Positions 18,944 to 27,419 of a stretch of 64,000 nt of DNA are shown here, piece by piece. Positions within the stretch are counted from its first letter, which is position 1. Each line of letters starts with the position of its first letter. Source of the stretch: Bradyrhizobium monzae (GTDB taxonomy: Bacteria > Pseudomonadota > Alphaproteobacteria > Rhizobiales > Xanthobacteraceae); NCBI RefSeq assembly GCF_021458635.1, contig NZ_JAIRDQ010000002.1, positions 682,001 to 746,000 of the forward strand. Reading direction: 5' to 3'. Made by a program: the position numbers and the translations under genes. Under the pieces are notes generated by a model. That model saw only the letters and a list, made by a program, of their open reading frames with translations. It ran no database searches and was not told the origin of the DNA.

Positions 18944-20071
18944 CTACCCGGGCGCCAGCGCTTGGCCGACCGCATAGAGCGAGCATTCCTTCCAGGCGGC
19001 CACGCATTGGCGCATGGCTTCGTTCTTCGCATCATCCACGGTTCGCATGGAGGTCGCCGATGAACAATGACCATCACGGTTCCAGGCATAGGCCTTGGCA
19101 TCGGTCCATGCCTTCACATAGGCATCGAAATAGCCCGCGCACGCCGCGTTGAGCGGCGCCGGCGCCGGAATGGGTGCAGGCGGAGGCAATTCGACCAGCA
19201 CTGACGTCGGCAGGCGCAATTGGTTCAAGAAACGCTCGACGGCCGCCCACCAGAAGTCAGCGGGGCCCATCGGCACCACGGCATGTCCGTCGACGCCGAA
19301 GGGCGGCAAGACCTGCAATTGCGCCGGCGCGCCGGAGGCGACGTAAGCATCGAACATGCGACGGCCCAACGCCGGCGGGGCACTGCGATCGTTCTCCGAA
19401 TAAACCCAGAGCGCCGGAACGCGCGCCGTGCGGCCGAAGATGCGGGCGTCGGCGACGAGATGATCCGGGCTGCAGGTGCGACCCGGGACAGAACCGTGCG
19501 CCGCCTCGAAGTTGAGAACACCGACGACGCCAACAGGATTGTCCGCCGCCGCCGCGGTCACCGCAAAGCCGCCGGTGGAATGCCCCATCAGCACGACCCG
19601 ATCGGGATCGACCCAGGGCTCACCGCGGAGCGTGGCAAGAGCGCCGGTCACGTCCTCAGCCGCGATCCGTGCAACGGCGAGATAGTCCCGATCGTCGCAG
19701 GGTCCGGACAGCGTCTCGGCGAATGGTCCGTCTGAATGACCAAAGCCCCGGCGCATGATCGATGCGACGGCATAACCATGCTGTGCAAACGCGACGGCAG
19801 GATTGAGGAGATCGGCCGGCGATTGTCGCTCCGCCGCGACCCGAAACGCTTGTCCGGCTGCGGGATTCGTGCCGTGGACCAGAAGAACCAACGGAAGGCG
19901 TCCGGGCCGATCCGGCCGCAGGATCATGGTCTCGAGTTTGACCTGACTGCCATCGGCGAGCGTGATCGGCATCATCCGATCCTGCCGAACGAGGCCCGGC
20001 AGCGCGGGATCGGCCACAGCCGAAGACACAAGAAGCACAAGCAAGCCGATCACATAGCCAAGTCGCCTCAT
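18944..20071 (-). CDS. Exported alpha/beta-hydrolase (dienelactone hydrolase/lipase-like)
   Basis: This 375-residue protein starts at 20071, chosen for GGGGAGG five bases before and for the signal peptide that follows (MRRLGYVIGLLVLLVSSAVA). An alpha/beta-hydrolase fold shows the oxyanion segment LVHGTNPAAGQ, the nucleophile elbow GHSTGG, an acid in YSENDRSAP and a His in FGVDGHAVV. After a Pro-rich linker (PPPAPIPAPAP) comes a Cys-containing module of about 75 residues (NAACAGYFDAY, MRQCVAAWKECSLY) resembling DUF4189-like tails. It is probably periplasmic. The substrate is unknown. Confidence 0.8.
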   Translation of the reverse strand: MRRLGYVIGLLVLLVSSAVADPALPGLVRQDRMMPITLADGSQVKLETMILRPDRPGRLPLVLLVHGTNPAAGQAFRVAAERQSPADLLNPAVAFAQHGYAVASIMRRGFGHSDGPFAETLSGPCDDRDYLAVARIAAEDVTGALATLRGEPWVDPDRVVLMGHSTGGFAVTAAAADNPVGVVGVLNFEAAHGSVPGRTCSPDHLVADARIFGRTARVPALWVYSENDRSAPPALGRRMFDAYVASGAPAQLQVLPPFGVDGHAVVPMGPADFWWAAVERFLNQLRLPTSVLVELPPPAPIPAPAPLNAACAGYFDAYVKAWTDAKAYAWNRDGHCSSATSMRTVDDAKNEAMRQCVAAWKECSLYAVGQALAPG

Positions 20072-20313
20072 CCTCGCCTCCCCGGACCAGATGTTCATTG
20101 ATCTCCGCCAGCGAGCTGCTCGCGAAAAAGACTTCACTACGGCCGCATCGAACGTGTGGTGAAAGGCTACCCTGTCAAAGCCATCGGGATCGGAGCAAAC
20201 CCAAGACAGCAGAGTGCGATGGCGAAAGCCCAACTGTCCTGAGCAACGGACACCCCCTGATTTCGCGCGGAAGTTGAGCGGGGAACGATAGCGGAATTGT
20301 GGCTTCGATGCTT

Positions 20314-21285
20314 CTAGACCCGCGCGCGTGGCACGAGCCGGGCGAGCAGAGGGACGTTGGCGTGCCACAGCATGCAATCACGCGCCCGCGCGGTCTGGCC
20401 GGCCGCAAGCTCGACAAGCTGCGCCCGCGAGAACAAGTGCCGCTCGCAGAAGAATGGGCGAAGCGGCGAGCGCGACAAGAAATTGTAGAACAGGGCGCAG
20501 CGGTCGCGCGCGATCGCCGGGCGGCCGCGATGGTAGCGGCTCGCAACATCCACGAAGATCACCGTCCCGGCCTTGCCGGTGCAGGTCGTCAGGTCGCCGT
20601 GCGCCAGCGTCCCGCCGAGCCGCTGCTCCAGCATTTCCTGCGTCAGCACCGGATAGTTGGCGCCGTCGAGCCGGTCGCTGCCTGGAAAGGCGCGATGCAG
20701 GATTTCGAGCGGGCCGCCCTCCTCATCGACGTCGTGCAGATAGACGATCACCTTGACCATGCGTCGGTCTTCGACATCGCGATGCCATCGGCGCGCCGCG
20801 ACCTGACGGCCATCGGCCAATGTGTAGAAAAAATTCAGCGTGTCGTACGCCGCAGGCAAGCCGAGATAAGTCTCGACAATATCGAGAATGCGGTCGTGGA
20901 GGGGCCAGCGGACGATGTGTGGATGGCGCATCATGTCCTCGGCACCGACCTGCACCGTATACTGGCCGGCGAACTCACCTGCTTTGGCACGAACGGAATA
21001 GGCGTTCGCGATGTCGGTCGCCGATGTCCAGAGTGTGTCCGTGCCGGGCAGATCCAGCGCCGCGAGCGAGGTGACGTAAACGCCGTTTGTCTCCAGCCCG
21101 GCAACAACGTCCATGTCGTGCGGGGAGAGTTTTGGCAGGCGCGGCCTATGCGATGCGCGCGCCTTTTCGTAGGCCTTGTTCAATCGTCGGCCGACAGCTG
21201 GCATCCCGAGCAGCCGTGAAGCGGTTTCGGCCGGCAGGCTGCGGACCCGGCGCAAGGCCCGGTAACGCAGCGTCGTCTGCTTCAT
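20314..21285 (-). CDS. Phytanoyl-CoA dioxygenase-like Fe(II)/2-oxoglutarate oxygenase
   Basis: This 323-residue protein has the metal motif H-x-D in ARRWHRDVEDRR and a distal His with a 2-oxoglutarate-type Arg in SRYHRGRPAIARDR. The core EEGGPLEILHRAFPGS fits the PhyH superfamily. No signal peptide is visible. It is upstream of the hydrolase in the same orientation with a 240-bp gap that holds no gene. Family members hydroxylate lipids, ectoine or small metabolites; nothing here fixes the substrate. Confidence 0.7.
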   Translation of the reverse strand: MKQTTLRYRALRRVRSLPAETASRLLGMPAVGRRLNKAYEKARASHRPRLPKLSPHDMDVVAGLETNGVYVTSLAALDLPGTDTLWTSATDIANAYSVRAKAGEFAGQYTVQVGAEDMMRHPHIVRWPLHDRILDIVETYLGLPAAYDTLNFFYTLADGRQVAARRWHRDVEDRRMVKVIVYLHDVDEEGGPLEILHRAFPGSDRLDGANYPVLTQEMLEQRLGGTLAHGDLTTCTGKAGTVIFVDVASRYHRGRPAIARDRCALFYNFLSRSPLRPFFCERHLFSRAQLVELAAGQTARARDCMLWHANVPLLARLVPRARV

Positions 21286-21674
21286 GTCGCAAATTCTCCA
21301 GTGCGATGGATTCGTCGCGCGGTCGCCGTGTCATGCGACGCGGCCTGCGACGAACTCATCGCTGAGACTAGAGGCAAAAATCCGGCCTGAGTGTGTCGAA
21401 GTGAACTGCGGGAGTAGATGCGCTCAAATTGTGCGAACGCTGCGTATGGCATGCATGCCGCATCGTCACGACACGTCAGATGCAGTTGCGGTAAACAGGT
21501 AGCGCCTTTCGTGCGATTGGCTGTTTCGCGGTGCGATCGACGGACGACCCGAGGCACACCCGGCGAAAAAATTTGACGCCGTCATGTCGGATCAGAGCCG
21601 GCGCGTTCGTCCTCAGGCCATGATTGGGCAATAGACCTGACCGTCGAGCCCAGCAATTCACAGGGAATAACACC
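21286..21674. other. Non-coding gap between divergent genes
   Basis: This 389-bp stretch separates the divergent PhyH-like and SRPBCC genes. It presumably holds both promoters. The only notable structure is the palindrome TGGCATGCATGCC near 21449-21461. I see no supportable gene or repeat. Confidence 0.5.
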
Positions 21675-22118
21675 ATGCCCGGCACCGTACGTCTGCACCG
21701 CGTTCTCACGACCAGCCCGGACAAAGTCTATCGCGCTTTCGTTGAGGCCGATGCGCTGGCAAAATGGCTTCCGCCCAACGGTTTCACCTGCACCGTGCAT
21801 CATCTGGAGGCCAAGGTGGGCGGCACGTTCAAGATGTCGTTCCGGAACTTTACGACCGGTAACGGCCATTCGTTCGGCGGCGAATATCTCGAGCTCGTTC
21901 CGGGGCAGCGTCTACGCTACACGGACAAGTTCGACGATCCCAACCTGCCGGGCGTGATCGAGGTGACCGTGATCTTGAAGAAGGTCTCCGTCGGCACCGA
22001 GGTGGATATCACACAGGCCGGCATTCCCGACGTCATTCCCGTGGAGGCCTGCTATCTCGGCTGGCAGGAATCGCTGCGCAACCTGGCGCGGCTCGTGGAG
22101 CCGGAGATCAATCAGTAG
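21675..22118 (+). CDS. SRPBCC (AHSA1-like) domain protein
   Basis: This 147-residue protein has the START/SRPBCC pattern of the AHSA1 subfamily: an N-terminal beta strand and helix (SPDKVYRAFVEADALAKWLP), the signature GGTFKMSFRN, GEYLELVPGQRLRYTD, and a C-terminal helix (GWQESLRNLARLVEPEI). The ATG at 21675 follows CAGGGAATA. Members bind hydrophobic ligands or act in stress responses. It stands alone, followed by a palindromic repeat. Confidence 0.85.
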   Translation: MPGTVRLHRVLTTSPDKVYRAFVEADALAKWLPPNGFTCTVHHLEAKVGGTFKMSFRNFTTGNGHSFGGEYLELVPGQRLRYTDKFDDPNLPGVIEVTVILKKVSVGTEVDITQAGIPDVIPVEACYLGWQESLRNLARLVEPEINQ

Positions 22119-22209
22119 CCTGGATCAGGATCGCACCGTCGGATGTGATCCGCCGAGGGGAGCATCCGCGGATCGATCTGTTCGATCGTATGCGCGGATC
22201 CACCAACTT

Positions 22210-22289
22210 CGTCATTGCGAGCGCAGCGAAGCAATCCAGAGTCCCTCCGCGGAACGATTCTGGATTGCTTCACTGCGCTCGCAATGACG
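22210..22289. repeat. Intergenic palindromic repeat, family 2, copy 1
   Basis: The ends CGTCATTGCGAGCGCAGCG and CGCTCGCAATGACG are inverted, and inner arms GAAGCAATCCAGA / TCTGGATTGCTTC pair as well, giving one long stem-loop of about 80 bp. A second copy lies at 33176-33255. It separates the SRPBCC gene from the convergent Hsp70 gene. Confidence 0.85.
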
Positions 22290-22345
22290 GAGAATGACGA
22301 ACTCTCCGGGAGAACAACTCACATCGAGTCTGCGGAGAACGATTG

Positions 22346-23677
22346 CTACGCGCCCGCCTTCGTCTTCAGCCCGCCGTCTGCGGTCCAGCGGTCCGGCTCG
22401 GGACTGTGTCCGATCAGCGCGAGGCCGTAGGCGATCGACTCGAACTGGTCGCCCGACATCAGCCGCTCGTTGCCGAACCGGTCTGCGAACAGTTTTCGCA
22501 CCGCCGGCACGAACGAAGTGCCGCCGGTCAAGAACACCTTCTCCACCTCGCGCGCGGTGATGCCGGCCTCATTCAGCACCTTGTCGACCGTGGCGCCGAG
22601 GCGAGCGATGTCGTCGGCAATCCAGGCGTCGAAGCTTTTCCGTGTGATGGTCGAGCCGATCTCGACGCCGCCGCCTTTGAAGCGGAAGTCGACTTCGTCC
22701 CTGGCCGAGAGCGCGACCTTGGCGTCCGACACCGCGCGGTACAGCGAAAAGCCGAGATCGAGATCAACGATGGTGATGAAATCCTCGAGCAGCGCGGGCT
22801 TGATCGCGGTGCGCGCAAGCTCCCGCAGCTCGCGCAGGTCGCCGTTGCTCTTCATCAGCGCGAGCTGATGCCAGCGCGCGAGGTTGGTATAGTGGCTGTT
22901 CGGGATCGGCAGCACCTTGTCGAACGAGCGGAAGCTCGAGCCCTTGCCGAGCCGCGGCGAGACGACGTGATCGACGATGCGATAATCGAACGTGTCGCCC
23001 GCAATGCCGATGCCGGCATGGCCGAGCGGCTCGGCGCGCAAGACGCCGCCTGCACGCGAGAAGCGCATCACCGAGAAGTCGCTGGTGCCGCCGCCGAAAT
23101 CCGCAACCAGCACGGTCGCATCGCGCTCCAGCCGGCGGGCGAAGGAGAACGCCGCGCCCACGGGCTCATAGACATAGCGCGCGTGGCCGGCGCCGAGGCG
23201 TTCGAACGCGGCGCGATAGCGCTGCATGGCCAGATCGTCGTCGGGATTGCCGCCGGCAAAGCGCACGGGCCGGCCGACCGTGATGTTGGCCACCTCGAAG
23301 CCGAACTTGTCGCCGCCATGGCGCGCCAGCGTCCGCAGGAACGCCGCCAAAATATCCTCGAACTTGAAGCGCTGCCGGAACACCTGGGTGGTGTTGAAGC
23401 TCGAGCTGGCCGCAAAGGTCTTGAACGACTGCAGGAAGCGGTAGACGTAGCGGCCTTCGAGAAACTGCTCGATCGCCCACGGGCCACCCTCGGCCTGGGC
23501 GCCGGCGCCCGGCCGGTCCTCCCAGAAGCACAGGGCGGAGACGTAGGTGCTGTGCCGTTGTCCGCCGTGATCGAAGCGGATGGCCTCGACCCGGTGATCG
23601 TCGACCGCAAGGGCAACGACCGTGTTGCTGGTCCCAAAATCGATGCCGATCGAGACGGCGGGCGAGGCGCTCGACAT
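22346..23677 (-). CDS. Hsp70-family ATPase (YegD-like)
   Basis: This 443-residue protein starts at 23677 (MSSASPAVSIGIDFGTSNTV). The actin/Hsp70 ATPase motifs are present: phosphate-1 IGIDFGTSNT, phosphate-2 VADFGGGTSDFSV and the adenosine motif FLTGGTSFVPAV near residue 390. It lacks a full DnaK substrate-binding domain and lid, as in the YegD group, so client binding is doubtful. No dnaJ or grpE is adjacent. Ribosome site is weak. It lies alone between repeat family 2 and the oxalate transport genes. Confidence 0.85.
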   Translation of the reverse strand: MSSASPAVSIGIDFGTSNTVVALAVDDHRVEAIRFDHGGQRHSTYVSALCFWEDRPGAGAQAEGGPWAIEQFLEGRYVYRFLQSFKTFAASSSFNTTQVFRQRFKFEDILAAFLRTLARHGGDKFGFEVANITVGRPVRFAGGNPDDDLAMQRYRAAFERLGAGHARYVYEPVGAAFSFARRLERDATVLVADFGGGTSDFSVMRFSRAGGVLRAEPLGHAGIGIAGDTFDYRIVDHVVSPRLGKGSSFRSFDKVLPIPNSHYTNLARWHQLALMKSNGDLRELRELARTAIKPALLEDFITIVDLDLGFSLYRAVSDAKVALSARDEVDFRFKGGGVEIGSTITRKSFDAWIADDIARLGATVDKVLNEAGITAREVEKVFLTGGTSFVPAVRKLFADRFGNERLMSGDQFESIAYGLALIGHSPEPDRWTADGGLKTKAGA

Positions 23678-23892
23678 GAACCACTCTGCGAGATCTGGAA
23701 AGGGGGGCGAAGCACTAACCGTTTTGCACTGCAGTGCCAAGAGCCGGATGCGAGAGCCGATCCGGAATGGCCCGGAGCTGCTTACGCCCCCTTTTGGGCC
23801 TCAAACCGCGTGTTTTGAGCCAGACAGCTCGCTTTAACGAAGCAATTATGCTGCAATGCGGCAATTCGAATGCTGCCATGCAATGGCATGCA

Positions 23893-23921
23893 TAGACAGT
23901 GGCATCTGGTATACATAGATT
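23893..23921 (+). promoter_or_regulatory. Promoter with GntR-type operator C
   Basis: TAGACA at 23893-23898, the operator-like TGGCATCTGGTATACAT at 23900-23916 (13 of 17 identical to operators A/B) and TAGATT at 23916-23921 give a promoter with 17-bp spacing whose spacer is the operator. The first gene downstream is the 45-residue ORF at 23973. Confidence 0.6.
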
Positions 23922-23972
23922 GCCTTTCGAAATGAGACAGCATTACTGACTGTCTCGAGAAAGGAAATTCCG

Positions 23973-24110
23973 ATGTCCAAGACCGCCTCCGTCGCGCTCG
24001 CGCCCTCCGCCTCGCTGTTCGCCCGCTTCATGGCCGCCGTCGACCGCTTCCTGATGGCGAGCGCCGAGATCTCCAACCACAACGGCGACCTGCCCCGCTT
24101 CGGCCTGTAA
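23973..24110 (+). CDS. 45-residue protein in the oxalate regulon
   Basis: A small ORF (ATG 23973, TAA 24108-24110) is preceded by AAAGGAAAT and encodes 45 residues beginning MSKTASVALAPSASLFARFM and ending GDLPRFGL. The central part (LFARFMAAVDRFLMASAEI) would form an amphipathic helix. It has its own promoter with operator C upstream and an intrinsic terminator about 70 bp downstream, which argues for a real, independently expressed gene. No family is recognised. Its position just before two OxlT-like transporters suggests a role in oxalate uptake or its control, but that is inference. Confidence 0.65.
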   Translation: MSKTASVALAPSASLFARFMAAVDRFLMASAEISNHNGDLPRFGL

Positions 24111-24182
24111 GGTCTGGACGAGAGCCGGCGCGTCGAATTGTCGCGGCGGTTGTAAAACCAGCGAACTCCTACTTTTGAACAA

Positions 24183-24212
24183 TGGCCCTGCTCTGCAGGG
24201 CCATTTCTATTT
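24183..24212 (+). terminator. Intrinsic terminator after the 45-residue gene
   Basis: TGGCCCTGC-TCT-GCAGGGCCA is a perfect 9-bp stem followed by TTTCTATTT. It isolates the small gene from the transporter downstream. Confidence 0.85.
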
Positions 24213-24282
24213 GGGAATCGGCTCATTCTCGCAGCTTCGAAAACGGGGTTGCGTCATAAGCGCACAATGGGCCGGCGCGCGC

Positions 24283-24307
24283 TTGAAGCTTGGCATAATG
24301 AATACAA
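24283..24307 (+). promoter_or_regulatory. Weak GntR-type operator before the first transporter
   Basis: TTGAAG at 24283-24288 is followed at 24291-24307 by TGGCATAATGAATACAA. The left arm TGGCAT is exact and the right arm is degenerate, but the spacing to the -35-like box matches the other sites. It lies 52 bp before the transporter start. Confidence 0.4.
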
Positions 24308-24358
24308 GAATGCCGCCAACGCTCGCTCAAAAAAACAGAAGCGCTCATTGGAGGATTC

Positions 24359-25648
24359 ATGACGGACATGGTGCAGACAACAACGGCTCCTGCGGCCGCA
24401 CGCGTCAGCGATACATATCGCTGGGCGCAACTGGCGATCGGCGTAGCGGCCATGGTGATGATCGCCAATTACCAATACGGCTGGACGTTCTTCGTCCCCG
24501 ACATCCAGAAGAAATTCGGTTGGGATCGCGCCTCGATCCAGTGGGCCTTTACTCTGTTTGTTTTGTTCGAGACCTGGCTGGTGCCGGTCGAAGGATGGTT
24601 TGTCGATAAATACGGTCCGCGCCTCGTCGTGCTCGTCGGCGGCGTGCTCTGCGCGGTCGGCTGGGTGATCAACGCGCAGGCCACCACGCTCAACGGCTAC
24701 TATCTCGGCATGATCGTCGCGGGCATCGGCGCCGGCGGCGTCTACGGCACCTGCGTCGGCAACGCGTTGAAATGGTTTCCCGACAAGCGCGGTCTCGCGG
24801 CGGGCATCACGGCCGCGGGCTTCGGTGCGGGCTCAGCGCTCACCGTTGCGCCGATCCAGGCCATGATCAAGGACAGCGGCTTCCAGACCACGTTCCTTTA
24901 TTTCGGTCTCGGACAAGGCATCATCATCTGCATTCTCGCCTTTTTCCTGCTGGCGCCGAAGCCAGGCCAGGTGCCGGCCGTGGTGGCAAACGCCGCACTC
25001 GCGCAGTCGCGGCGCAACTACCAGCCGACCGAAGTTCTGCGTCAGCCGATCTTCTGGTTGATGTACTTCATGTTCGTGATCGTCGGCGCCGGCGGGTTGA
25101 TGGTGACGGCGAATCTGAAGCCGATCGCGGTCGACTGGAAGGTCGACGCCGTGCCGGTCACGCTGATCGGCATGACCATGACCGCGGTGACGTTCGCGGC
25201 GACCATCGACCGCGTACTCAACGGCCTGACGCGCCCGTTCTTCGGCTGGATCTCCGACATGATCGGGCGCGAGAACACGATGTTCATCGCCTTCGGCATG
25301 GAAGGCGTCGGCATCTGGATGCTCTATCTCTGGGGTCAGGACCCGATCTGGTTCGTGATCCTGTCGGGCTTCGTGTTCTTCGCCTGGGGCGAGATCTACT
25401 CGCTGTTCCCCTCGACCTGCACCGACACGTTCGGCGCGAAGTTCGCGACCACCAATGCCGGCCTGCTCTACACCGCGAAAGGCACCGCCGCGTTGCTGGT
25501 GCCGCTCGCGAACTACGTGCAGCAGACCTCCGGCCATTGGGACAACGTGTTCATTCTTGCGGCCGGCGCCAACATTCTGGCCTCGCTCCTGGCGATCGTG
25601 GTGCTCAAGCCCTGGCGCAAGGTTGTGGTCGCGCAATCGAGCGTCTGA
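24359..25648 (+). CDS. Oxalate/formate antiporter-like MFS transporter, copy 1
   Basis: This 429-residue inner-membrane carrier has 12 predicted helices and belongs to the OxlT-like branch of MFS. Typical features are VEGWFVDKYGPR between helices 2 and 3, GNALKWFPDKRGLAAG, and the family segment YTAKGTAALLVP. Arg285 (DRVLNGLTRP) and Lys374 (YTAKGTA) are candidates for the substrate-binding Arg and Lys described in OxlT. GGAGGA precedes the ATG. It is followed by a terminator and a second, similar carrier. With oxc and frc in the same window, exchange of oxalate for formate is the likely role. Confidence 0.88.
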   Translation: MTDMVQTTTAPAAARVSDTYRWAQLAIGVAAMVMIANYQYGWTFFVPDIQKKFGWDRASIQWAFTLFVLFETWLVPVEGWFVDKYGPRLVVLVGGVLCAVGWVINAQATTLNGYYLGMIVAGIGAGGVYGTCVGNALKWFPDKRGLAAGITAAGFGAGSALTVAPIQAMIKDSGFQTTFLYFGLGQGIIICILAFFLLAPKPGQVPAVVANAALAQSRRNYQPTEVLRQPIFWLMYFMFVIVGAGGLMVTANLKPIAVDWKVDAVPVTLIGMTMTAVTFAATIDRVLNGLTRPFFGWISDMIGRENTMFIAFGMEGVGIWMLYLWGQDPIWFVILSGFVFFAWGEIYSLFPSTCTDTFGAKFATTNAGLLYTAKGTAALLVPLANYVQQTSGHWDNVFILAAGANILASLLAIVVLKPWRKVVVAQSSV

Positions 25649-25678
25649 GCCGCTTCGTACACAACCGTCTCGCGGATG

Positions 25679-25710
25679 CGCCCGGCCTCACGGCCGGGCG
25701 TTTTCGTTTT
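25679..25710 (+). terminator. Intrinsic terminator after transporter 1
   Basis: CGCCCGGCC-TCAC-GGCCGGGCG is followed by TTTTCGTTTT. It shows that the two transporter genes are separate transcription units. Confidence 0.9.
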
Positions 25711-25782
25711 GCCCGAACATACAATAATACCGGAAACCCGAAGGGAACCCGCACTTTCTTGAGTGGGGCCGCACAATAGGCC

Positions 25783-25807
25783 TTGCATTCTGGAATATGG
25801 TATACCA
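25783..25807 (+). promoter_or_regulatory. -35-like box plus GntR-type operator D
   Basis: TTGCAT at 25783-25788 is followed at 25791-25807 by TGGAATATGGTATACCA, 14 of 17 identical to operators A/B and containing the perfect palindrome TGGTATACCA. It lies 100 bp before the second transporter start. Confidence 0.7.
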
Positions 25808-25906
25808 AGCTGCCGGCCGCGCTTGCGACGATAAGCCACAATATTTGCGACACTCCGTCATATGGGCAGCAGTGTCGTGACCAGACAGGCGCTTGGGAGG
25901 TTGTTG

Positions 25907-27229
25907 ATGATGTCCAGCACGGATGGCGCCGTGACCGCTGCGCCCCTACGAACCAGTTTCCGTTGGCTCCAGCTCGCAATGGGCATCGTCTGCATGGCGA
26001 TGATCGCGAACCTGCAATATGGCTGGACGCTGTTCGTCGATCCGATCGATGCCAAGTACCATTGGGGGCGCGCCGCCATCCAGCTCGCCTTCACCATCTT
26101 CGTCGTCACCGAAACCTGGCTGGTGCCGATCGAGGCGTGGTTCGTCGACAAATACGGCCCGCGCATCGTCATCATGTTCGGCGGCGTGATGATCGCACTG
26201 TCCTGGATCCTGAACTCCTACGCTGACTCGCTTCCCGTGCTCTATGCGGCGGCCGTCGTCGGCGGCATGGGCGCGGGCGCGGTGTACGGCACCTGCGTCG
26301 GCAATGCGCTGAAATGGTTTCCGGACCGCCGCGGCCTCGCCGCCGGTGCAACGGCTGCCGGCTTCGGCGCGGGCGCAGCGCTCACCGTGGTGCCGATCGC
26401 GGCGATGATCGCGACGAGCGGCTTTCAGCACGCGTTCCTCACCTTCGGCATCGGCCAGGGCGTGATCGTGTTCGTGCTCGCCTTCTTCATCCAGCCGCCG
26501 CGGATCTCGATCCCGCCGAAGAAGAAGCAGCTCAATCTGCCGCAGACCAAGATCGACTTCACCCCGCCGCAGGTGCTGCGTGCCCCTATTTTCTGGGTGA
26601 TGTATCTCGTCTTCGTCATGGTCGCCTCCGGCGGCCTGATGACCGCGGCGCAGATCGCGCCGATCGCGCACGACTTCAAGATCGCCGACACGCCGGTCTC
26701 GCTCGCCGGCTTCCAGATGGCGGCCTTGACGTTCGCGATCTCGCTCGATCGCATCTTCGACGGCTTCGGCCGTCCGTTCTTCGGCTTTGTGTCCGACACG
26801 ATCGGCCGTGAGCACACCATGTTCATCGCCTTCGGCACGGCGGCGCTGATGCTGCTGACGCTGTCGGCCTACGGTCACGTTCCGATCGTGTTCGTGCTTG
26901 CCACTGCAGTTTATTTCGGCGTGTTCGGCGAAATCTACTCGCTGTTCCCCGCCACCTGCGGCGACACCTTCGGCTCGAAATATGCGACCACCAACAACGG
27001 CATGCTCTACACCGCGAAGGGCACCGCCTCCCTGCTCGTGCCGCTCGCCAGCGTGATCTCGACCGCCTATGGCTGGAAGGCCGTGTTCGTGGTGGCCGTG
27101 GCGCTGAACGCGACGGCCGCGCTGATGGCGCTGTTCGTGATCAAGCCGCTGCGCCGCTCCTTCATCCTCGGCAAGGAAGCCGAGCGCGCCAACACCGCGA
27201 CCGCGAGTGCAAAGACCGAGACGGCGTGA
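25907..27229 (+). CDS. Oxalate/formate antiporter-like MFS transporter, copy 2
   Basis: This 440-residue 12-helix MFS carrier is closely related to the neighbouring copy: shared segments include IANLQYGWTLFV, VEAWFVDKYGPR-type loop, GNALKWFPDRRGLAAG and YTAKGTASLLVP. Conserved Arg (LDRIFDGFGRP) and Lys (YTAKGTA) match copy 1. The start at 25907 is chosen because GGGAGG ends seven bases earlier; an upstream ATG at 25862 lacks a site. The long cytoplasmic loop (PPKKKQLNLPQTKID) is more basic than in copy 1. The pair probably arose by tandem duplication and may differ in substrate or direction. Confidence 0.87.
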   Translation: MMSSTDGAVTAAPLRTSFRWLQLAMGIVCMAMIANLQYGWTLFVDPIDAKYHWGRAAIQLAFTIFVVTETWLVPIEAWFVDKYGPRIVIMFGGVMIALSWILNSYADSLPVLYAAAVVGGMGAGAVYGTCVGNALKWFPDRRGLAAGATAAGFGAGAALTVVPIAAMIATSGFQHAFLTFGIGQGVIVFVLAFFIQPPRISIPPKKKQLNLPQTKIDFTPPQVLRAPIFWVMYLVFVMVASGGLMTAAQIAPIAHDFKIADTPVSLAGFQMAALTFAISLDRIFDGFGRPFFGFVSDTIGREHTMFIAFGTAALMLLTLSAYGHVPIVFVLATAVYFGVFGEIYSLFPATCGDTFGSKYATTNNGMLYTAKGTASLLVPLASVISTAYGWKAVFVVAVALNATAALMALFVIKPLRRSFILGKEAERANTATASAKTETA

Positions 27230-27256
27230 GCCGCCAGACGCCTTGACGACGGCCAG

Positions 27257-27283
27257 AAGGGGCGCAGCGATGCGCCCCTTTTT
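27257..27283 (+). terminator. Intrinsic terminator after transporter 2
   Basis: AAGGGGCGCA-GCGA-TGCGCCCCTT is a 10-bp stem ending in TTTTT. Confidence 0.9.
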
Positions 27284-27362
27284 CTTTGTCTCCTTTGGGT
27301 CCGCCACGGCAAACGTCAGCATTGCTGCCGCAAGAATTTTCGGATCAGCCAAATCGAGTGCT

Positions 27363-27386
27363 TGACGTTTGGTATTATGTATACCA
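27363..27386 (+). promoter_or_regulatory. -35 box plus GntR-type operator E
   Basis: TTGACG at 27363-27368 is followed at 27370-27386 by TGGTATTATGTATACCA, perfect 6-bp inverted arms TGGTAT/ATACCA around five bases, the cleanest palindrome of the set. It lies 34 bp before the CBS-domain gene. Confidence 0.75.
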
Positions 27387-27419
27387 CACTTGATCCATCA
27401 TTCACCCAGGGAGGTTGCA

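Noticed and set aside
21449..21461. TGGCATGCATGCC as a GntR operator
   Set aside because: The spacing between arms is two bases, not five, and the flanking genes are unrelated to oxalate.
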